Assembly: GCA_021298015.1 (NCBI GenBank)
Contig: JAJTGY010000006.1
Coordinates: 1-64,000, forward strand
DNA length: 64,000 nucleotides
Reading direction: 5' to 3'
Origin: Flammeovirgaceae bacterium
Lineage (GTDB): Bacteria; Bacteroidota; Bacteroidia; Cytophagales; Cyclobacteriaceae
Shown here: in pieces, positions 17,832 through 27,043 of the stretch
Position numbering within the stretch: position 1 is the first letter of the stretch
Layout: the number at the start of each line of letters is the position of its first letter
Position numbers and translations under genes: made by a program
Notes under the pieces: model-generated
What the model was told of the DNA's origin: nothing
Database searches by the model: none
What the model saw: only the letters and a program-made list of their open reading frames with translations

Positions 17832-18676
17832 GCCTGTCGATGAGCCATTTCCCAGCCAATCATACTTTTCTTGCGCGTTGCACCCCAACGGTATTCGCCC
17901 AGTATGCCATCCTTCCGGATGACGCGATGACATGGAATCAGGTAGGCGATGTGGTTGCTGCCTACAGCAGACCCGACCGCCTGCAGCGCCTTCGGGCTAT
18001 TGATTTGCCCGGCAATGTGCTGGTAGGTAGTTACCGACCCGAGCGGCAGGCGTAGCAAGGCTTCCCATACTTTAATCTGAAAGTTGGTGCCCTTGACGAG
18101 CACGTGAAGTTTGTCACCCGGCTTAGTCCGGTTCAGGGGATTGAATATCTTATCGGCCAAAACACTTGTGAGCTCTGAGTTCTCGTGAAACAGCGAGTTA
18201 TGCCAGTGTTGTTTCATCCGCTCCAGTTCGGAACGCCCCTCCTGATCACCCGCTATGAACGATAGCCAGCAAATGCCGCGTTCCGTAACGCCCACCAAGG
18301 CCTGCCCAAAGGGCGTCTCGTGAAAGCCATACTCAATGCGCAGGCCACTGCCGTTTTGTTTGTACTCCTGGGGCGTCATCGCTTCGAGGGTTGTGAACAG
18401 ATCGTAAACACGCGATTGACTCGAAAGGCCTGCGGTCTCTGCTGCCTCTGCCAGATTTTTGCTTTCCTGAATTTTTGCCTTTAAAAAATCGATCGTAAGA
18501 AATTGAACGAATCGTTTGGGGCTGATACCCGCCCACTCGGTAAACAGCCGCTGAAAATGAAAGGGCGACAGGTGGACTTTTTCGGCTACCTCGTCCAGTT
18601 CAGGCTGGCGTTGAAAGTTTTCCTCCAGGTACTGAATGGCCTCGGCAATCCGGGCATAGTTAACCTCATGGCTCAT
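17828..18676 (-). CDS. AraC-type regulator fused to methylated-DNA-cysteine methyltransferase (Ada-like)
   Basis: About 282 residues from the ATG at 18676. A TAGCTTTG box at 18690-18697 would put the transcript start near 18684, so the in-frame ATG at 18688 is less likely. Residues 1-100 are an AraC helix-turn-helix (LSPFHFQRLFTEWAGISPKRFVQFL). The rest is O6-alkylguanine transferase with active Cys in IPCHRVI (about C249). The N-terminal Cys4 zinc domain that makes E. coli Ada a methyl-phosphotriester sensor is missing, so it cannot be switched that way. It is head-to-head with alkA, a natural alkylation-repair pair. Its 3' end overlaps the glycogen synthase gene by 4 nt, convergently. Confidence 0.88.
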   Translation of the reverse strand: MSHEVNYARIAEAIQYLEENFQRQPELDEVAEKVHLSPFHFQRLFTEWAGISPKRFVQFLTIDFLKAKIQESKNLAEAAETAGLSSQSRVYDLFTTLEAMTPQEYKQNGSGLRIEYGFHETPFGQALVGVTERGICWLSFIAGDQEGRSELERMKQHWHNSLFHENSELTSVLADKIFNPLNRTKPGDKLHVLVKGTNFQIKVWEALLRLPLGSVTTYQHIAGQINSPKALQAVGSAVGSNHIAYLIPCHRVIRKDGILGEYRWGATRKKSMIGWEMAHRQA

Positions 18677-18894
18677 GGTGAGTGTCATACAAAGCTACTT
18701 TTTTGTTGCGATTAATGGTTGGTCAAAGAACCGCGTATGAGCGTACATGCTCAACCTGATTCTTGCTCTTTCTGCAGTGTTCGCTTCTCATGGTTTGGGT
18801 TATCGCCCGAATTACGACCGTGCACGGAGTTAGCGCACATTCTTGTCGTCCATCCGGCCAATGTTCCGCATGTTTCGCTACTTTGGCGGCACCC

Positions 18895-19770
18895 ATGACT
18901 ATCCCTGTTCCACGCGAATTTTCTTTTTCAGAGTGCCTTACCTTCCTGCTGCGGTCGCCCCGCGAAATCCTGCATCGGGTGGAGGGCGGGGTTGTCCGCA
19001 AGGCGATAGGGGTGGAACGGGAATCGATTCTGGTAGAGATACAGGAACGAAATAATGCCCTGGACGTTCGTCATCACCCGGGTGGAATTACGGAGTCGCA
19101 ACGAAAGTTTATCGGCCAGTACATCGCTCAATGGTTTGATCTGGAAACAGATTTGAAACCATTTTATGCGCTGGCGCGCAAAGATGCATTGTTGGGCGGC
19201 CTGGTGAAACAGTACCACGGCTATCGGATTGTTGGCCAACCGGACTTACATGAATCCCTCACATGGGCAATACTGGGACAGCAAATAAACCTGGGTTTTG
19301 CGTATACGCTGAAGCAACGATTTGTTGAGCAGTATGGTCATTCGTTGGAACATGGCGGGCAGTGCTATTTCCTTTTCCCTGAACCATCGACCATTGCCCG
19401 GCTTGCGCCCGAGCAATTGTTGCCTTTGCAGTTCTCCCGTCAAAAAGCCCGCTATGTTGTGGAGGTGGCCAGAGCGTTTCATGAAGGTCGCCTGTCAACC
19501 GAATCCATCCGGCAACTTCCGTTTGAAGACGCAAAAACAGAGTTGCGTAAAATCAAAGGCATTGGCAATTGGACAGCAAATTATGCGTTGATGAAAACCT
19601 TTCGATTTCCGCAGGCCTTTCCGGCCGAAGATGCCGGGCTGCACAATGCCATTCGTAACCTGAAGGGTATGAGGGCAAAACCCACTGTTGAACAGGTTCG
19701 CAGACTATTTAAGAAATACAAAGGATGGGAGGCCTACGCGACTTTGTATTTCTGGCGGTCATTAGGGTGA
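18895..19770 (+). CDS. DNA-3-methyladenine glycosylase II (AlkA family)
   Basis: 291 residues from the ATG at 18895. Upstream in-frame residues look non-native. The C-terminal half is a helix-hairpin-helix glycosylase: KIKGIGNWTANYALM is the HhH, and the catalytic Asp is D246 in PAEDAGLHNAI. It removes alkylated bases such as 3-methyladenine to start base-excision repair. The N-terminal ~90 residues form the AlkA_N-like beta domain. It is divergent from the AraC-MGMT gene across about 220 bp, suggesting shared control. Convergent with leuA. Confidence 0.88.
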   Translation: MTIPVPREFSFSECLTFLLRSPREILHRVEGGVVRKAIGVERESILVEIQERNNALDVRHHPGGITESQRKFIGQYIAQWFDLETDLKPFYALARKDALLGGLVKQYHGYRIVGQPDLHESLTWAILGQQINLGFAYTLKQRFVEQYGHSLEHGGQCYFLFPEPSTIARLAPEQLLPLQFSRQKARYVVEVARAFHEGRLSTESIRQLPFEDAKTELRKIKGIGNWTANYALMKTFRFPQAFPAEDAGLHNAIRNLKGMRAKPTVEQVRRLFKKYKGWEAYATLYFWRSLG

Positions 19771-19792
19771 GCAGGTGTTGCCACGCTGGACA

Positions 19793-20953
19793 TCAGCGTG
19801 CCAATACAGCCTGGTTGGCCATCAGCACGTGCAGATCATCGTTTTCCACATTACCTTTTTCATCGGCCACCAGCAGGAAGTTTTCATACAATTGATTTAA
19901 CTCCTCTCCTTGAACATGATAGCCCAGCTGCTCAACGCGATGCCGCAGGGCCGCACGTCCGCTGCGGGCCGTTAATACGATGGAGGAAGACGGCACGCCT
20001 ACATCTGCCGGGTTGATGATCTCGTAGTTTTCTGCATGTTTGAGAAAGCCGTCCTGGTGAATGCCCGAGGAATGCGCAAAAGCATTTCGACCGACAATCG
20101 CTTTGTTGGGTTGCACCGGCATGTGCATCAATTCGCTCACCAGATTGCTGATTTCAAAAATGCGCTCTGACTTAATGTTGGTGTATAGGTTCAGATCTTT
20201 ATGCGTTTTGATGGCCATAGCCACTTCTTCAAGCGAAGTGTTTCCGGCTCGTTCGCCAATCCCGTTGATCGTAACCTCGGCCTGACGAGCACCGTTGATC
20301 AGTCCGGCAAGTGTATTGGCAGTGGCCATGCCCAAATCATTGTGGCAGTGAACGGAGATCACCGCGCGGTCAATGTTTTTCACATGCTCAACCAGGTATT
20401 GGATGCGCCTGCCATATAAATGAGGTAAGCAGTAACCGGTTGTATCCGGAATGTTTACAACATCGGCACCGGCTGCGATAACACTTTCAATCAACTGCGC
20501 CAAAAAAGGCAAGTCAGCGCGGCCGGCATCTTCGGCATAAAACTCAACCTCGTAGCCCTTGGATTTGGCATACTGAACCGCCCAAACGCCTTGCTCCAGT
20601 ACTTGTTCGCGGGTGCTGCGAAACTTGTGTTTGATATGCACATCGGACGCACCTATCCCCGTATGAATGCGGCCGCGTTTAGCATGGTGCAACGCTTCTG
20701 CCGCTACATCAATATCCTCTTTTTTGGCACGGGTCAAGCCACAGACTACCGGTTCTTTCACGGCCTTCGATATTTCCACTACCGAGAGAAAGTCGCCCGG
20801 GCTTGAGATCGGAAAGCCCGCTTCGATCACATCCACTCCGAGCGCTTCAAGCTCGCGTGCAACCATCAGTTTTTCGTCTGTTTTTAACTGACAACCCGGC
20901 ACTTGTTCGCCATCGCGAAGGGTAGTGTCAAATATTTGAATCTTGTCGGCCAT
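19793..20953 (-). CDS. leuA: 2-isopropylmalate synthase, short form
   Basis: 386 residues from the ATG at 20953. The frame can be extended to a TTG at 20974 that would overlap the leuB stop. The N-terminus [18 protein letters not shown] is the HMGL-like catalytic signature, [16 protein letters not shown] carries metal ligands, and NGIGERAGN follows. It condenses acetyl-CoA with 2-oxoisovalerate, the first leucine-specific step. It ends after the linker region, so the C-terminal LeuA dimerisation/leucine-feedback domain of the ~520-residue enzyme is absent. Control may therefore rest on transcription, consistent with the leader/attenuator at the head of this cluster. Last gene of the operon. 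Confidence 0.93.
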   Translation of the reverse strand: MADKIQIFDTTLRDGEQVPGCQLKTDEKLMVARELEALGVDVIEAGFPISSPGDFLSVVEISKAVKEPVVCGLTRAKKEDIDVAAEALHHAKRGRIHTGIGASDVHIKHKFRSTREQVLEQGVWAVQYAKSKGYEVEFYAEDAGRADLPFLAQLIESVIAAGADVVNIPDTTGYCLPHLYGRRIQYLVEHVKNIDRAVISVHCHNDLGMATANTLAGLINGARQAEVTINGIGERAGNTSLEEVAMAIKTHKDLNLYTNIKSERIFEISNLVSELMHMPVQPNKAIVGRNAFAHSSGIHQDGFLKHAENYEIINPADVGVPSSSIVLTARSGRAALRHRVEQLGYHVQGEELNQLYENFLLVADEKGNVENDDLHVLMANQAVLAR

Positions 20954-20970
20954 GGTTTTTTTGTTTACGA

Positions 20971-22074
20971 TCAAACCGTTATTGATTTCGAAGTCATTAT
21001 TCGGTCAATTTCCTTGACCACCTGATTGCCCATCTGCACCGTATTAAGAAGTTTTTCGTGTTGTGTTGCAGCACTGGCGATGTCAGCGGTACGAAAACCC
21101 TGTTGCAGCGTTTGCTCCACGGCACGAATAACGCTCTGGGCTTCGGTTTTGAGACCAAAAGAAATGTCGAGCATGAGGGCAGCCGACAGAATAGAAGCCA
21201 GCGGGTTGGCAATTCCTTTTCCGGTAATGTCGTGCGCGCTGCCGTGAATGGGCTCGTATAACCCCACGGTATCACCGACCGAAGCCGATGCCAGCATTCC
21301 CATCGATCCGGCAATTTGGGATGCTTCATCCGTGAGAATATCGCCAAACAGGTTGCCGGTGAGAACCACATCAAAGCTTCTGGGGCTTTGGATTAATTTC
21401 ATGGCGGCCGCATCAACAAATTGATGTTCGAGCTGCACATCCGGGTAGCTCTTGGCCACCTCGGTTACAACTTGTCGCCACAGGCGTGAACTTTCCAAAA
21501 CATTTGCTTTGTCTACACTCGTCACCTTCTTTTTGCGTGTGCGGGCAGCAGCAAAGGCTTTGTGCGCAATACGCTCAATTTCAAATCGCTGATAAATCAT
21601 CAGATCATAAGCCGTCTGCCCCTCATCTCTTCGGCCCTTTTCTCCAAAGTAGACATCACCGGTGAGCTCCCGGAAAAACAAGATGTCGGATCCTTTCAGA
21701 ATTTCCGGCTTGATACTGGAGGCATCCAGCAATTCATCAAAAAGCTTGATGGGGCGCAGGTTCGCGTAGAGTCCCAACGTCTTCCGCATCTTGAGCAGAC
21801 CCTGCTCGGGTCGCACCGTCAGCGTTGGGTCGTTGTCATATTTTGGATGCCCGACCGCACCAAACAAAATGGCATCGGTGGCTTGCAGTTTGGCCAGGGT
21901 CTCATCGGGCAGCGGGTTACCCGTGGCCTCAATGGCTGCGTGGCCAATGAGCGCGTCATCGAATTCAAACTGGTGTCCGAAGGCCAAAGCAATTTTTTCC
22001 AGCACGCGTTTGCCTTCGCGGGTTACTTCCTGGCCAATGCCATCTCCGGGCAGTATCGTGATTTTCTTTTTCAA
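20971..22074 (-). CDS. leuB: 3-isopropylmalate dehydrogenase
   Basis: 367 residues. [15 protein letters not shown] is the family N-terminus, and [28 protein letters not shown] contains the metal-binding aspartates. [12 protein letters not shown] is the NAD-specificity region. It oxidises and decarboxylates 3-isopropylmalate to 2-oxoisocaproate. The start codon appears to be TTG (22072-22074), with no ATG or GTG at a better position, and leuD ends 10 nt before it. In the track of the pathway it follows LeuCD and precedes the transaminase IlvE encoded at the operon head. Confidence 0.95.
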   Translation of the reverse strand: MKKKITILPGDGIGQEVTREGKRVLEKIALAFGHQFEFDDALIGHAAIEATGNPLPDETLAKLQATDAILFGAVGHPKYDNDPTLTVRPEQGLLKMRKTLGLYANLRPIKLFDELLDASSIKPEILKGSDILFFRELTGDVYFGEKGRRDEGQTAYDLMIYQRFEIERIAHKAFAAARTRKKKVTSVDKANVLESSRLWRQVVTEVAKSYPDVQLEHQFVDAAAMKLIQSPRSFDVVLTGNLFGDILTDEASQIAGSMGMLASASVGDTVGLYEPIHGSAHDITGKGIANPLASILSAALMLDISFGLKTEAQSVIRAVEQTLQQGFRTADIASAATQHEKLLNTVQMGNQVVKEIDRIMTSKSITV

Positions 22075-22084
22075 AGATTCGGTA

Positions 22085-22669
22085 TCAGGCGTGAGACAAA
22101 TCGTATTCTTTAATTTCGTTTCGCAAACTCAGCAGGTAGTCAATGTCATCGTACCCGTTGGTGAGGCATGTTTTTTTATAAGCGTTGATTTCAAACCACT
22201 CCTCCCGGTCGTTGAATTTGATTTTCTGGTCCTGTAAGTTGACGGTGATCGAAGTGTTGGGCTCGCGCTCAAGGGTTTCCAGCAATGACCTTAAATAGGA
22301 GTCGCTGACTACGACCGGCAGTAGCCCGTTATTCAAGGCATTGTTTTTGAAGATATCAGCAAAAAAGCTGGATACCACCACCCGAAAACCGTAATCATAA
22401 ATGGCCCAGGCCGCGTGTTCACGACTGCTGCCGCAACCAAAATTTTTGCCGGCCACCAGTATCTTTCCGCTATAGCGGGATTGATTCAATGCGAAATCAG
22501 CCATCGGGTTTTGTGCCGAATCATAACGCCAGTCGCGAAACAGATTATCACCAAAACCTTCGCGGGTGGTCGCTTTCAGAAAACGGGCTGGGATAATTTG
22601 ATCGGTATCGATGTTCTCGATAGGAAGGGGAACGCCCGTGGAAACCAGTGTGGTGAATTTTTCTTTCAT
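22085..22669 (-). CDS. leuD: 3-isopropylmalate dehydratase small subunit
   Basis: 194 residues, standard size. [21 protein letters not shown] and [20 protein letters not shown] are the swivelling-domain signatures of aconitase-like small subunits. It pairs with LeuC to isomerise 2-isopropylmalate to 3-isopropylmalate. Only 4 nt separate it from leuC, so translation is coupled and the two subunits are made together. Confidence 0.96.
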   Translation of the reverse strand: MKEKFTTLVSTGVPLPIENIDTDQIIPARFLKATTREGFGDNLFRDWRYDSAQNPMADFALNQSRYSGKILVAGKNFGCGSSREHAAWAIYDYGFRVVVSSFFADIFKNNALNNGLLPVVVSDSYLRSLLETLEREPNTSITVNLQDQKIKFNDREEWFEINAYKKTCLTNGYDDIDYLLSLRNEIKEYDLSHA

Positions 22670-22673
22670 GGGT

Positions 22674-24083
22674 TTACATCAACTCGCGTACATCGGTCAC
22701 TTTTCCCGTAATGGCAGCAGCCGCTGCACTTAATGGACTGGCCAAAAATGTGCGCGACTTCGGCCCTTGGCGGCCTTCAAAATTTCGGTTGCTGGTACTA
22801 ATGCAATACTTACCGGGCGGCACTTTGTCTTCATTCATGCCCAGGCAAGCGGAACAACCCGGACTGCGCAGTTCGAAGCCGGCTTGCTCAAAAATCTTAT
22901 CCAAACCTTCCTGCCGGGCTTGCGCCTCCACCTGACGTGAGCCGGGTATTACCCAAACCTCTACACCTTCGGCCTTCTTTTTCCCTTTCACCATGCCGGC
23001 CACCAACCGCAGGTCTTCGATGCGGGCATTTGTGCAACTGCCAATGAATACATAGTCGATGGGCTTGCCCAGCAAAGGAGCGCCCGGTTGCAAGGCCATG
23101 TACTCAAGTGATTTAGTGAACGAGGCTTGCGCGCTGATTTCTTTTAATTCGGCAGGGGTGGGAATGCGATCCGTCACTTTGATGCCCATTCCCGGGTTGG
23201 TGCCATAGGTGATCATCGGGGCGATGTCGGCCGCGTCAAACGTGAGCACCACGTCATACTTCGCGCCTTCATCCGTTGCAAGTTTTTTCCACGTGGCTAC
23301 AGCCTCATCGAAGGCGGCACCTATGGGCGCAAATTTTCTGCCTTTGATATAGGTAAAGGTGGTTTCGTCCGGTGCGATCAGCCCACCGCGGGCACCCATT
23401 TCAATACTCATGTTGCAAATGGTCATTCGCGCTTCCAACGAAAGATTGCGGATGGTATCGCCAGCATATTCCACAAAATAGCCGGTGGCTCCGCTGGCCG
23501 ATATTTTCGAAATGATGTAAAGGATAATATCCTTACTTACCACACCCTTGCCCAATTGGCCATTGATTTCAATTCGCATGGTCTTGGGCTTGTATTGAAG
23601 AATGCATTGGGTGGCTAATACTTGCTCTACCTCACTTGTGCCAATACCAAACGCGATGTTGCCAAAAGCCCCGTGAGTCGAAGTATGACTGTCGCCACAC
23701 ACGATGGTCATGCCGGGTAAGGTTAATCCGAGTTCGGGACCGATTATATGCACAATGCCCTGATAGGGATGCCCCAGATCATACAGCTCAACACCAAACT
23801 CCGCGCAATTTTTGCGAAGTGTTTCTACCTGGTGCCGCGACAGCGCTTCTTTGATGGGCAGGTGCTGATCTTTCGTGGGCACATTGTGATCGGCCGTGGC
23901 CGTAGTGCGTTGGATGTTGAACACCGGCAGGTTGCGCTTCCGAAGTCCGTCAAAAGCCTGCGGGCTGGTGACTTCATGAATAAAGTGCCGGTCGATAAAG
24001 AGGGCATCCGGATACCCCTCGGCACGCTTTACCACGTGGGCATCCCAGATTTTTTCGAAGATGGTTTTAGGTCGGTTACTCAC
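22674..24083 (-). CDS. leuC: 3-isopropylmalate dehydratase large subunit
   Basis: 469 residues, standard LeuC length. Visible elements are the N-terminal [22 protein letters not shown], and cysteine ligands of the [4Fe-4S] cluster in [13 protein letters not shown] and CSACLGMN. It is an aconitase-family enzyme of leucine synthesis. The start codon appears to be GTG at 24081-24083. It is preceded by 213 bp containing a terminator-like hairpin and a 13-bp direct repeat, so the leu half of the cluster may have its own level of control below ilvA. Confidence 0.96.
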   Translation of the reverse strand: MSNRPKTIFEKIWDAHVVKRAEGYPDALFIDRHFIHEVTSPQAFDGLRKRNLPVFNIQRTTATADHNVPTKDQHLPIKEALSRHQVETLRKNCAEFGVELYDLGHPYQGIVHIIGPELGLTLPGMTIVCGDSHTSTHGAFGNIAFGIGTSEVEQVLATQCILQYKPKTMRIEINGQLGKGVVSKDIILYIISKISASGATGYFVEYAGDTIRNLSLEARMTICNMSIEMGARGGLIAPDETTFTYIKGRKFAPIGAAFDEAVATWKKLATDEGAKYDVVLTFDAADIAPMITYGTNPGMGIKVTDRIPTPAELKEISAQASFTKSLEYMALQPGAPLLGKPIDYVFIGSCTNARIEDLRLVAGMVKGKKKAEGVEVWVIPGSRQVEAQARQEGLDKIFEQAGFELRSPGCSACLGMNEDKVPPGKYCISTSNRNFEGRQGPKSRTFLASPLSAAAAAITGKVTDVRELM

Positions 24084-24084
24084 A

Positions 24085-24245
24085 ACAAGTGTTAGTTCGT
24101 GGGTGCCTGCTTAAAATAAAACGGCCCCGTCCAAACAACCGAAGTTTTGACGGGGCGTCTTTTTGCAAGTACGAATTTATAGTTTTTCCCGGGGTCGATC
24201 TTGTTATTCTACCAAAAATATTTCAGCCACTTACAAGTGTTAGTT
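24085..24245 (-). repeat. 13-bp direct repeat in the leuC leader
   Basis: AACTAACACTTGT (minus strand) occurs at 24233-24245 and again at 24085-24097, the second copy ending next to the leuC GTG start. The copies are exact and 148 bp apart. A related AACTAACGATTGT lies just before ilvE. They may be protein or translation-related sites. Function unknown. Confidence 0.5.
24113..24156 (-). terminator. Hairpin with T-rich tail between ilvA and leuC
   Basis: On the minus strand GCCCCGTC (24149-24156) pairs with GACGGGGC (24124-24131). The loop contains a small C-TTCG-G inner hairpin, and the tail reads CGTTTTATTTT. This is a good intrinsic terminator 140 nt past the ilvA stop and 41 nt before leuC. 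It could end the ilv transcript, or act as a conditional attenuator for leuCDBA. No branched-chain-rich leader peptide was found beside it. Confidence 0.65.
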
Positions 24246-24296
24246 TATGTACCACATTACCATAACCGGTAGCCGCTGGTCCAGTGCCCGTAGAGA

Positions 24297-25547
24297 TCAA
24301 ACCAAATACTCAAACAAATTTTCGTTCTGGTTTATCTCGGTGTAGTTGAGTTTGAATTGCACCATGCGGGCAATTAGCGATTCATAGTCTTCTTTTGATT
24401 TCAATTCAATGCCAATCAAGGCTGGCCCTGTCTCCTTGTTATGTTTTTGGATGAACTCAAAACGTACAATATCATCGGTTGGACCAAGGATGTGATTCAC
24501 AAATTCTTTCAAAGCTCCGGGTCGCTGAGCAAAGCGAACAAGGAAATAGTGCTTCAACCCTTCATACAACAGCGAGCGCTCTTTAATTTCCTGCATGCGG
24601 TCGATGTCGTTGTTGCCGCCACTCAATACACACACCACGCGCTTGCCTGTGATATGGGCAGCATACTGGTCGAGTGCAGCAATAGTCAGTGCGCCTGCCG
24701 GTTCGGCCACGATGGCATCTTCATTATAAAGTTGAAGGATTGTCGAGCTCACTTTTCCCTCAGGCACCAACAACATATCGCTGATGGCCTCCTTGCAAAT
24801 GTCAAACGTAAGGTCGCCTACTTTCTTTACGGAAGCACCATCTACAAAGCGCTGAATTTTTTCCAATACCACGGGCCTGCCTGCCTTTAGCGCCTCTTTC
24901 ATCGAAGGTGCCCCAGTGGGCTCCACACCTATGATTTTGGTGTTGGGTGAATACGTCTTGAAGTAATGGGACATTCCCGCGCATAAACCTCCGCCACCAA
25001 TTGGCACAAACAAGTAATCGATTTCTGACTGCTCGTCTAACACTTCTTTCGCCACTGTTCCTTGCCCCTCGATGGTTTTAATATGGTCGAAGGGTGGAAT
25101 GAACGTCTTGTTGTTCGCCTCGGTGTACTTCAGTGCATGCGCTTGACATTCATCAAACGTATCGCCAACCAGCACAATTTCTACCAACCCATTTCCAAAC
25201 ATTTTCACTTGGTTGATTTTCTGCTTGGGCGTAATGGCCGGCATGTAAATCACCCCTTTAATGTTCAATAATTTGCATGATAAGGCCACGCCTTGAGCAT
25301 GATTGCCCGCGCTGGCACAAACTACGCCATGCTGGCGTTGCCCATCAGTCAGACTTTGAATCAAGTTGTATGCCCCACGAATCTTGTACGATCGCACTAC
25401 TTGCAAATCCTCGCGTTTCAAATACACTTCGCACTCAAACCTCTCCGACAGCTTGCGATGAAACTGCAACGGAGTTTTGAGCGCAACGTCTTTCAACGCC
25501 ACATGTGCGCGGTGAATGTCGATTTGGTGATTTTGTATTGAAACCAT
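24297..25547 (-). CDS. ilvA: Threonine dehydratase (deaminase)
   Basis: 416 residues from the ATG at 25545-25547. The longer frame adds a translated low-complexity spacer and is rejected. The PLP lysine is in VRSYKIRGAYN, the glycine-rich phosphate loop is PIGGGGLCAGM, and SGGNND is near the end of the catalytic domain. The last ~85 residues (HYFLVRFAQRPGALKEFVNHIL) are an ACT-like regulatory domain, shorter than the double ACT of E. coli IlvA. It makes 2-oxobutyrate for isoleucine synthesis. Sits between ilvC and leuC. Confidence 0.94.
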   Translation of the reverse strand: MVSIQNHQIDIHRAHVALKDVALKTPLQFHRKLSERFECEVYLKREDLQVVRSYKIRGAYNLIQSLTDGQRQHGVVCASAGNHAQGVALSCKLLNIKGVIYMPAITPKQKINQVKMFGNGLVEIVLVGDTFDECQAHALKYTEANNKTFIPPFDHIKTIEGQGTVAKEVLDEQSEIDYLFVPIGGGGLCAGMSHYFKTYSPNTKIIGVEPTGAPSMKEALKAGRPVVLEKIQRFVDGASVKKVGDLTFDICKEAISDMLLVPEGKVSSTILQLYNEDAIVAEPAGALTIAALDQYAAHITGKRVVCVLSGGNNDIDRMQEIKERSLLYEGLKHYFLVRFAQRPGALKEFVNHILGPTDDIVRFEFIQKHNKETGPALIGIELKSKEDYESLIARMVQFKLNYTEINQNENLFEYLV

Positions 25548-25619
25548 TTCGTTGGCCGTTGTTGGTTGTTCGTTATTGGAATGCTCACGAGCAACCAATC
25601 GCGAATAACCAACACCCAT
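25548..25619. repeat. Low-complexity spacer between ilvC and ilvA
   Basis: 72 bp built from near-repeats of GGTTG, TTGGTTATTCGCGATTGG and CAACCAACAACGGCCAACGA in both orientations. It looks like a short irregular repeat array of the kind that accumulates in Bacteroidota intergenic DNA. No signal recognised in it. Confidence 0.4.
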
Positions 25620-26690
25620 TTAATTTATCATGCTGGCTTCGACCTTCTCCTTCTCCGGTCTCAATGCCCGCACAGCTGCGCCTGCTTGCCAAAGTTCACT
25701 CTCCCGCAGTTCTTTTAATTCTTCGGCCAACTTCTCGCGGTAGTCCGGTTTACTGCAGGTGTCGATCGTGCGTTTAGCTTCGGCTCCACTGGCCACACTT
25801 TCATACAGTTCTTTGAATACCGGAAGCGTGGCCGCCTTGAATTTCTTTTTCCAGTCGAGGGCTCCCCGCTGCGCTGTGGTGGAGCAGTTGGCATACATCC
25901 AATCCATACCATTTTCCGCTACCAGCGGCATCAGGCTCTGTGTGAGTTCTTCAACCGTTTCGTTGAAGGCTTCGGAAGGCGAATGCCCCTTGGAGCGCAA
26001 CACTTCATACTGAGCTTCGAAAATGCCCGCAATGGCGCCCATGAGTGTGCCGCGTTCACCGGTGAGGTCAGAATAAACCTCTTTTTTGAAATCAGTTTCA
26101 AACAAATAGCCGGAACCAACGCCAATACCCAGCGCAATAGCCCTTGACTTGGCTTTGCCGGTAGCGTCCTGGAACACTGCGTAGCTGCTGTTGATCCCTT
26201 TGCCCTGCAAGAACAATCTGCGTACCGATGTGCCTGAACCTTTGGGTGCTGCTAAGATGACATCAACATCGGGCGGAGGAATGATGCCCGTTTGTTCCTT
26301 AAAGGTGATGCCAAATCCGTGTGAGAAGTAAAGAGCCTTGCCCTTGGTCAGGTGCGGTTTAATGGTTGGCCAGGTTGCAATTTGCCCCGCATCACTCATC
26401 AGGAACTGAATAATGGTTCCGCGCTTGGCGGCCTCCTCAACGTCAAAAAGCGTTTCACCGGGAACCCAGCCATGCGCAATCGCTTTTTCCCAGGTCTTGG
26501 TTCCTTGTCGTTGGCCAATGATGACCGAAAAGCCGTTATCCCGTAAGTTTAGTGCCTGGGCCGGTCCTTGCACACCATATCCAATGATGGCGATGGTCTC
26601 ATCGCGCAGCAAGTCAAGTGCTTTTTCCATCGGGAATTCCTCGCGGGTGACCACTTCTTCCCATGTGCCACCAAAATTGATTTTTGCCAT
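25620..26690 (-). CDS. ilvC: Ketol-acid reductoisomerase
   Basis: 356 residues. The Rossmann motif IIGYGVQGPAQALNLRDNG is followed by QRQGTKTWEKA, indicating the NADPH-binding loop. The C-terminal knotted domain contains the metal-binding SDLTGERGTLMGAIAGIFEAQYE and a later NETVEELTQ. It rearranges and reduces acetolactate (Val/Leu) and acetohydroxybutyrate (Ile). Length is near class I (about 330), slightly extended at the C-terminus. Separated from ilvN by 53 nt. Confidence 0.95.
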   Translation of the reverse strand: MAKINFGGTWEEVVTREEFPMEKALDLLRDETIAIIGYGVQGPAQALNLRDNGFSVIIGQRQGTKTWEKAIAHGWVPGETLFDVEEAAKRGTIIQFLMSDAGQIATWPTIKPHLTKGKALYFSHGFGITFKEQTGIIPPPDVDVILAAPKGSGTSVRRLFLQGKGINSSYAVFQDATGKAKSRAIALGIGVGSGYLFETDFKKEVYSDLTGERGTLMGAIAGIFEAQYEVLRSKGHSPSEAFNETVEELTQSLMPLVAENGMDWMYANCSTTAQRGALDWKKKFKAATLPVFKELYESVASGAEAKRTIDTCSKPDYREKLAEELKELRESELWQAGAAVRALRPEKEKVEASMIN

Positions 26691-26743
26691 GATTTTTAAG
26701 TTTAATTTTTTGAGTCGGGTTAGGTTATCTGTATTTGAAATGA

Positions 26744-27043
26744 CTAGGCGGCCTCCAGTTTGGCGGTTTCCGAAACGAGTGCCAGAAACTGCTCGTTGCC
26801 AGCTGAATACTCAGCCTGCTCCACTTCAATCAACTTCTCCAGTTGATGCTTTACTTTTTCCATAAGGTCAGGTGTGGTGTACAACAATAAGAGTGCACCA
26901 CCCTGCCGAAAATTTCCCTCCATCTCGTGTGCAACCAACTTTTTGATGCGCACACGTCTGCGGTTCAACACGTTGACAATCCGGTTGAGGATGGAAAAAC
27001 TGTTGTCGGCAACAATTGACAAGGTAAATTCCTGTTTGTTCAT
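26744..27043 (-). CDS. ilvN: Acetolactate synthase small (regulatory) subunit, single ACT domain
   Basis: 99 residues, against about 160 in E. coli IlvH. Only the N-terminal ACT domain is present (FTLSIVADNSFSILNRIVNVLNRRRVRIKKLVAHE), with a short Glu/Leu-rich tail (VKHQLEKLIEV). The ACT domain normally binds valine and carries feedback inhibition of IlvB. The missing C-terminal domain is the one that in larger subunits helps activate the catalytic subunit. Its ATG overlaps the ilvB stop by 4 nt, so both subunits are translated together. Confidence 0.88.
   Translation of the reverse strand: MNKQEFTLSIVADNSFSILNRIVNVLNRRRVRIKKLVAHEMEGNFRQGGALLLLYTTPDLMEKVKHQLEKLIEVEQAEYSAGNEQFLALVSETAKLEAA

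Noticed and set aside
24157-24296. Leader peptide before leuC
   Set aside because: Short frames here (for example MVMWYIN, or a GTG-started ten-residue frame with two Leu and one or two Val) are not enriched enough in leucine codons to support attenuation.
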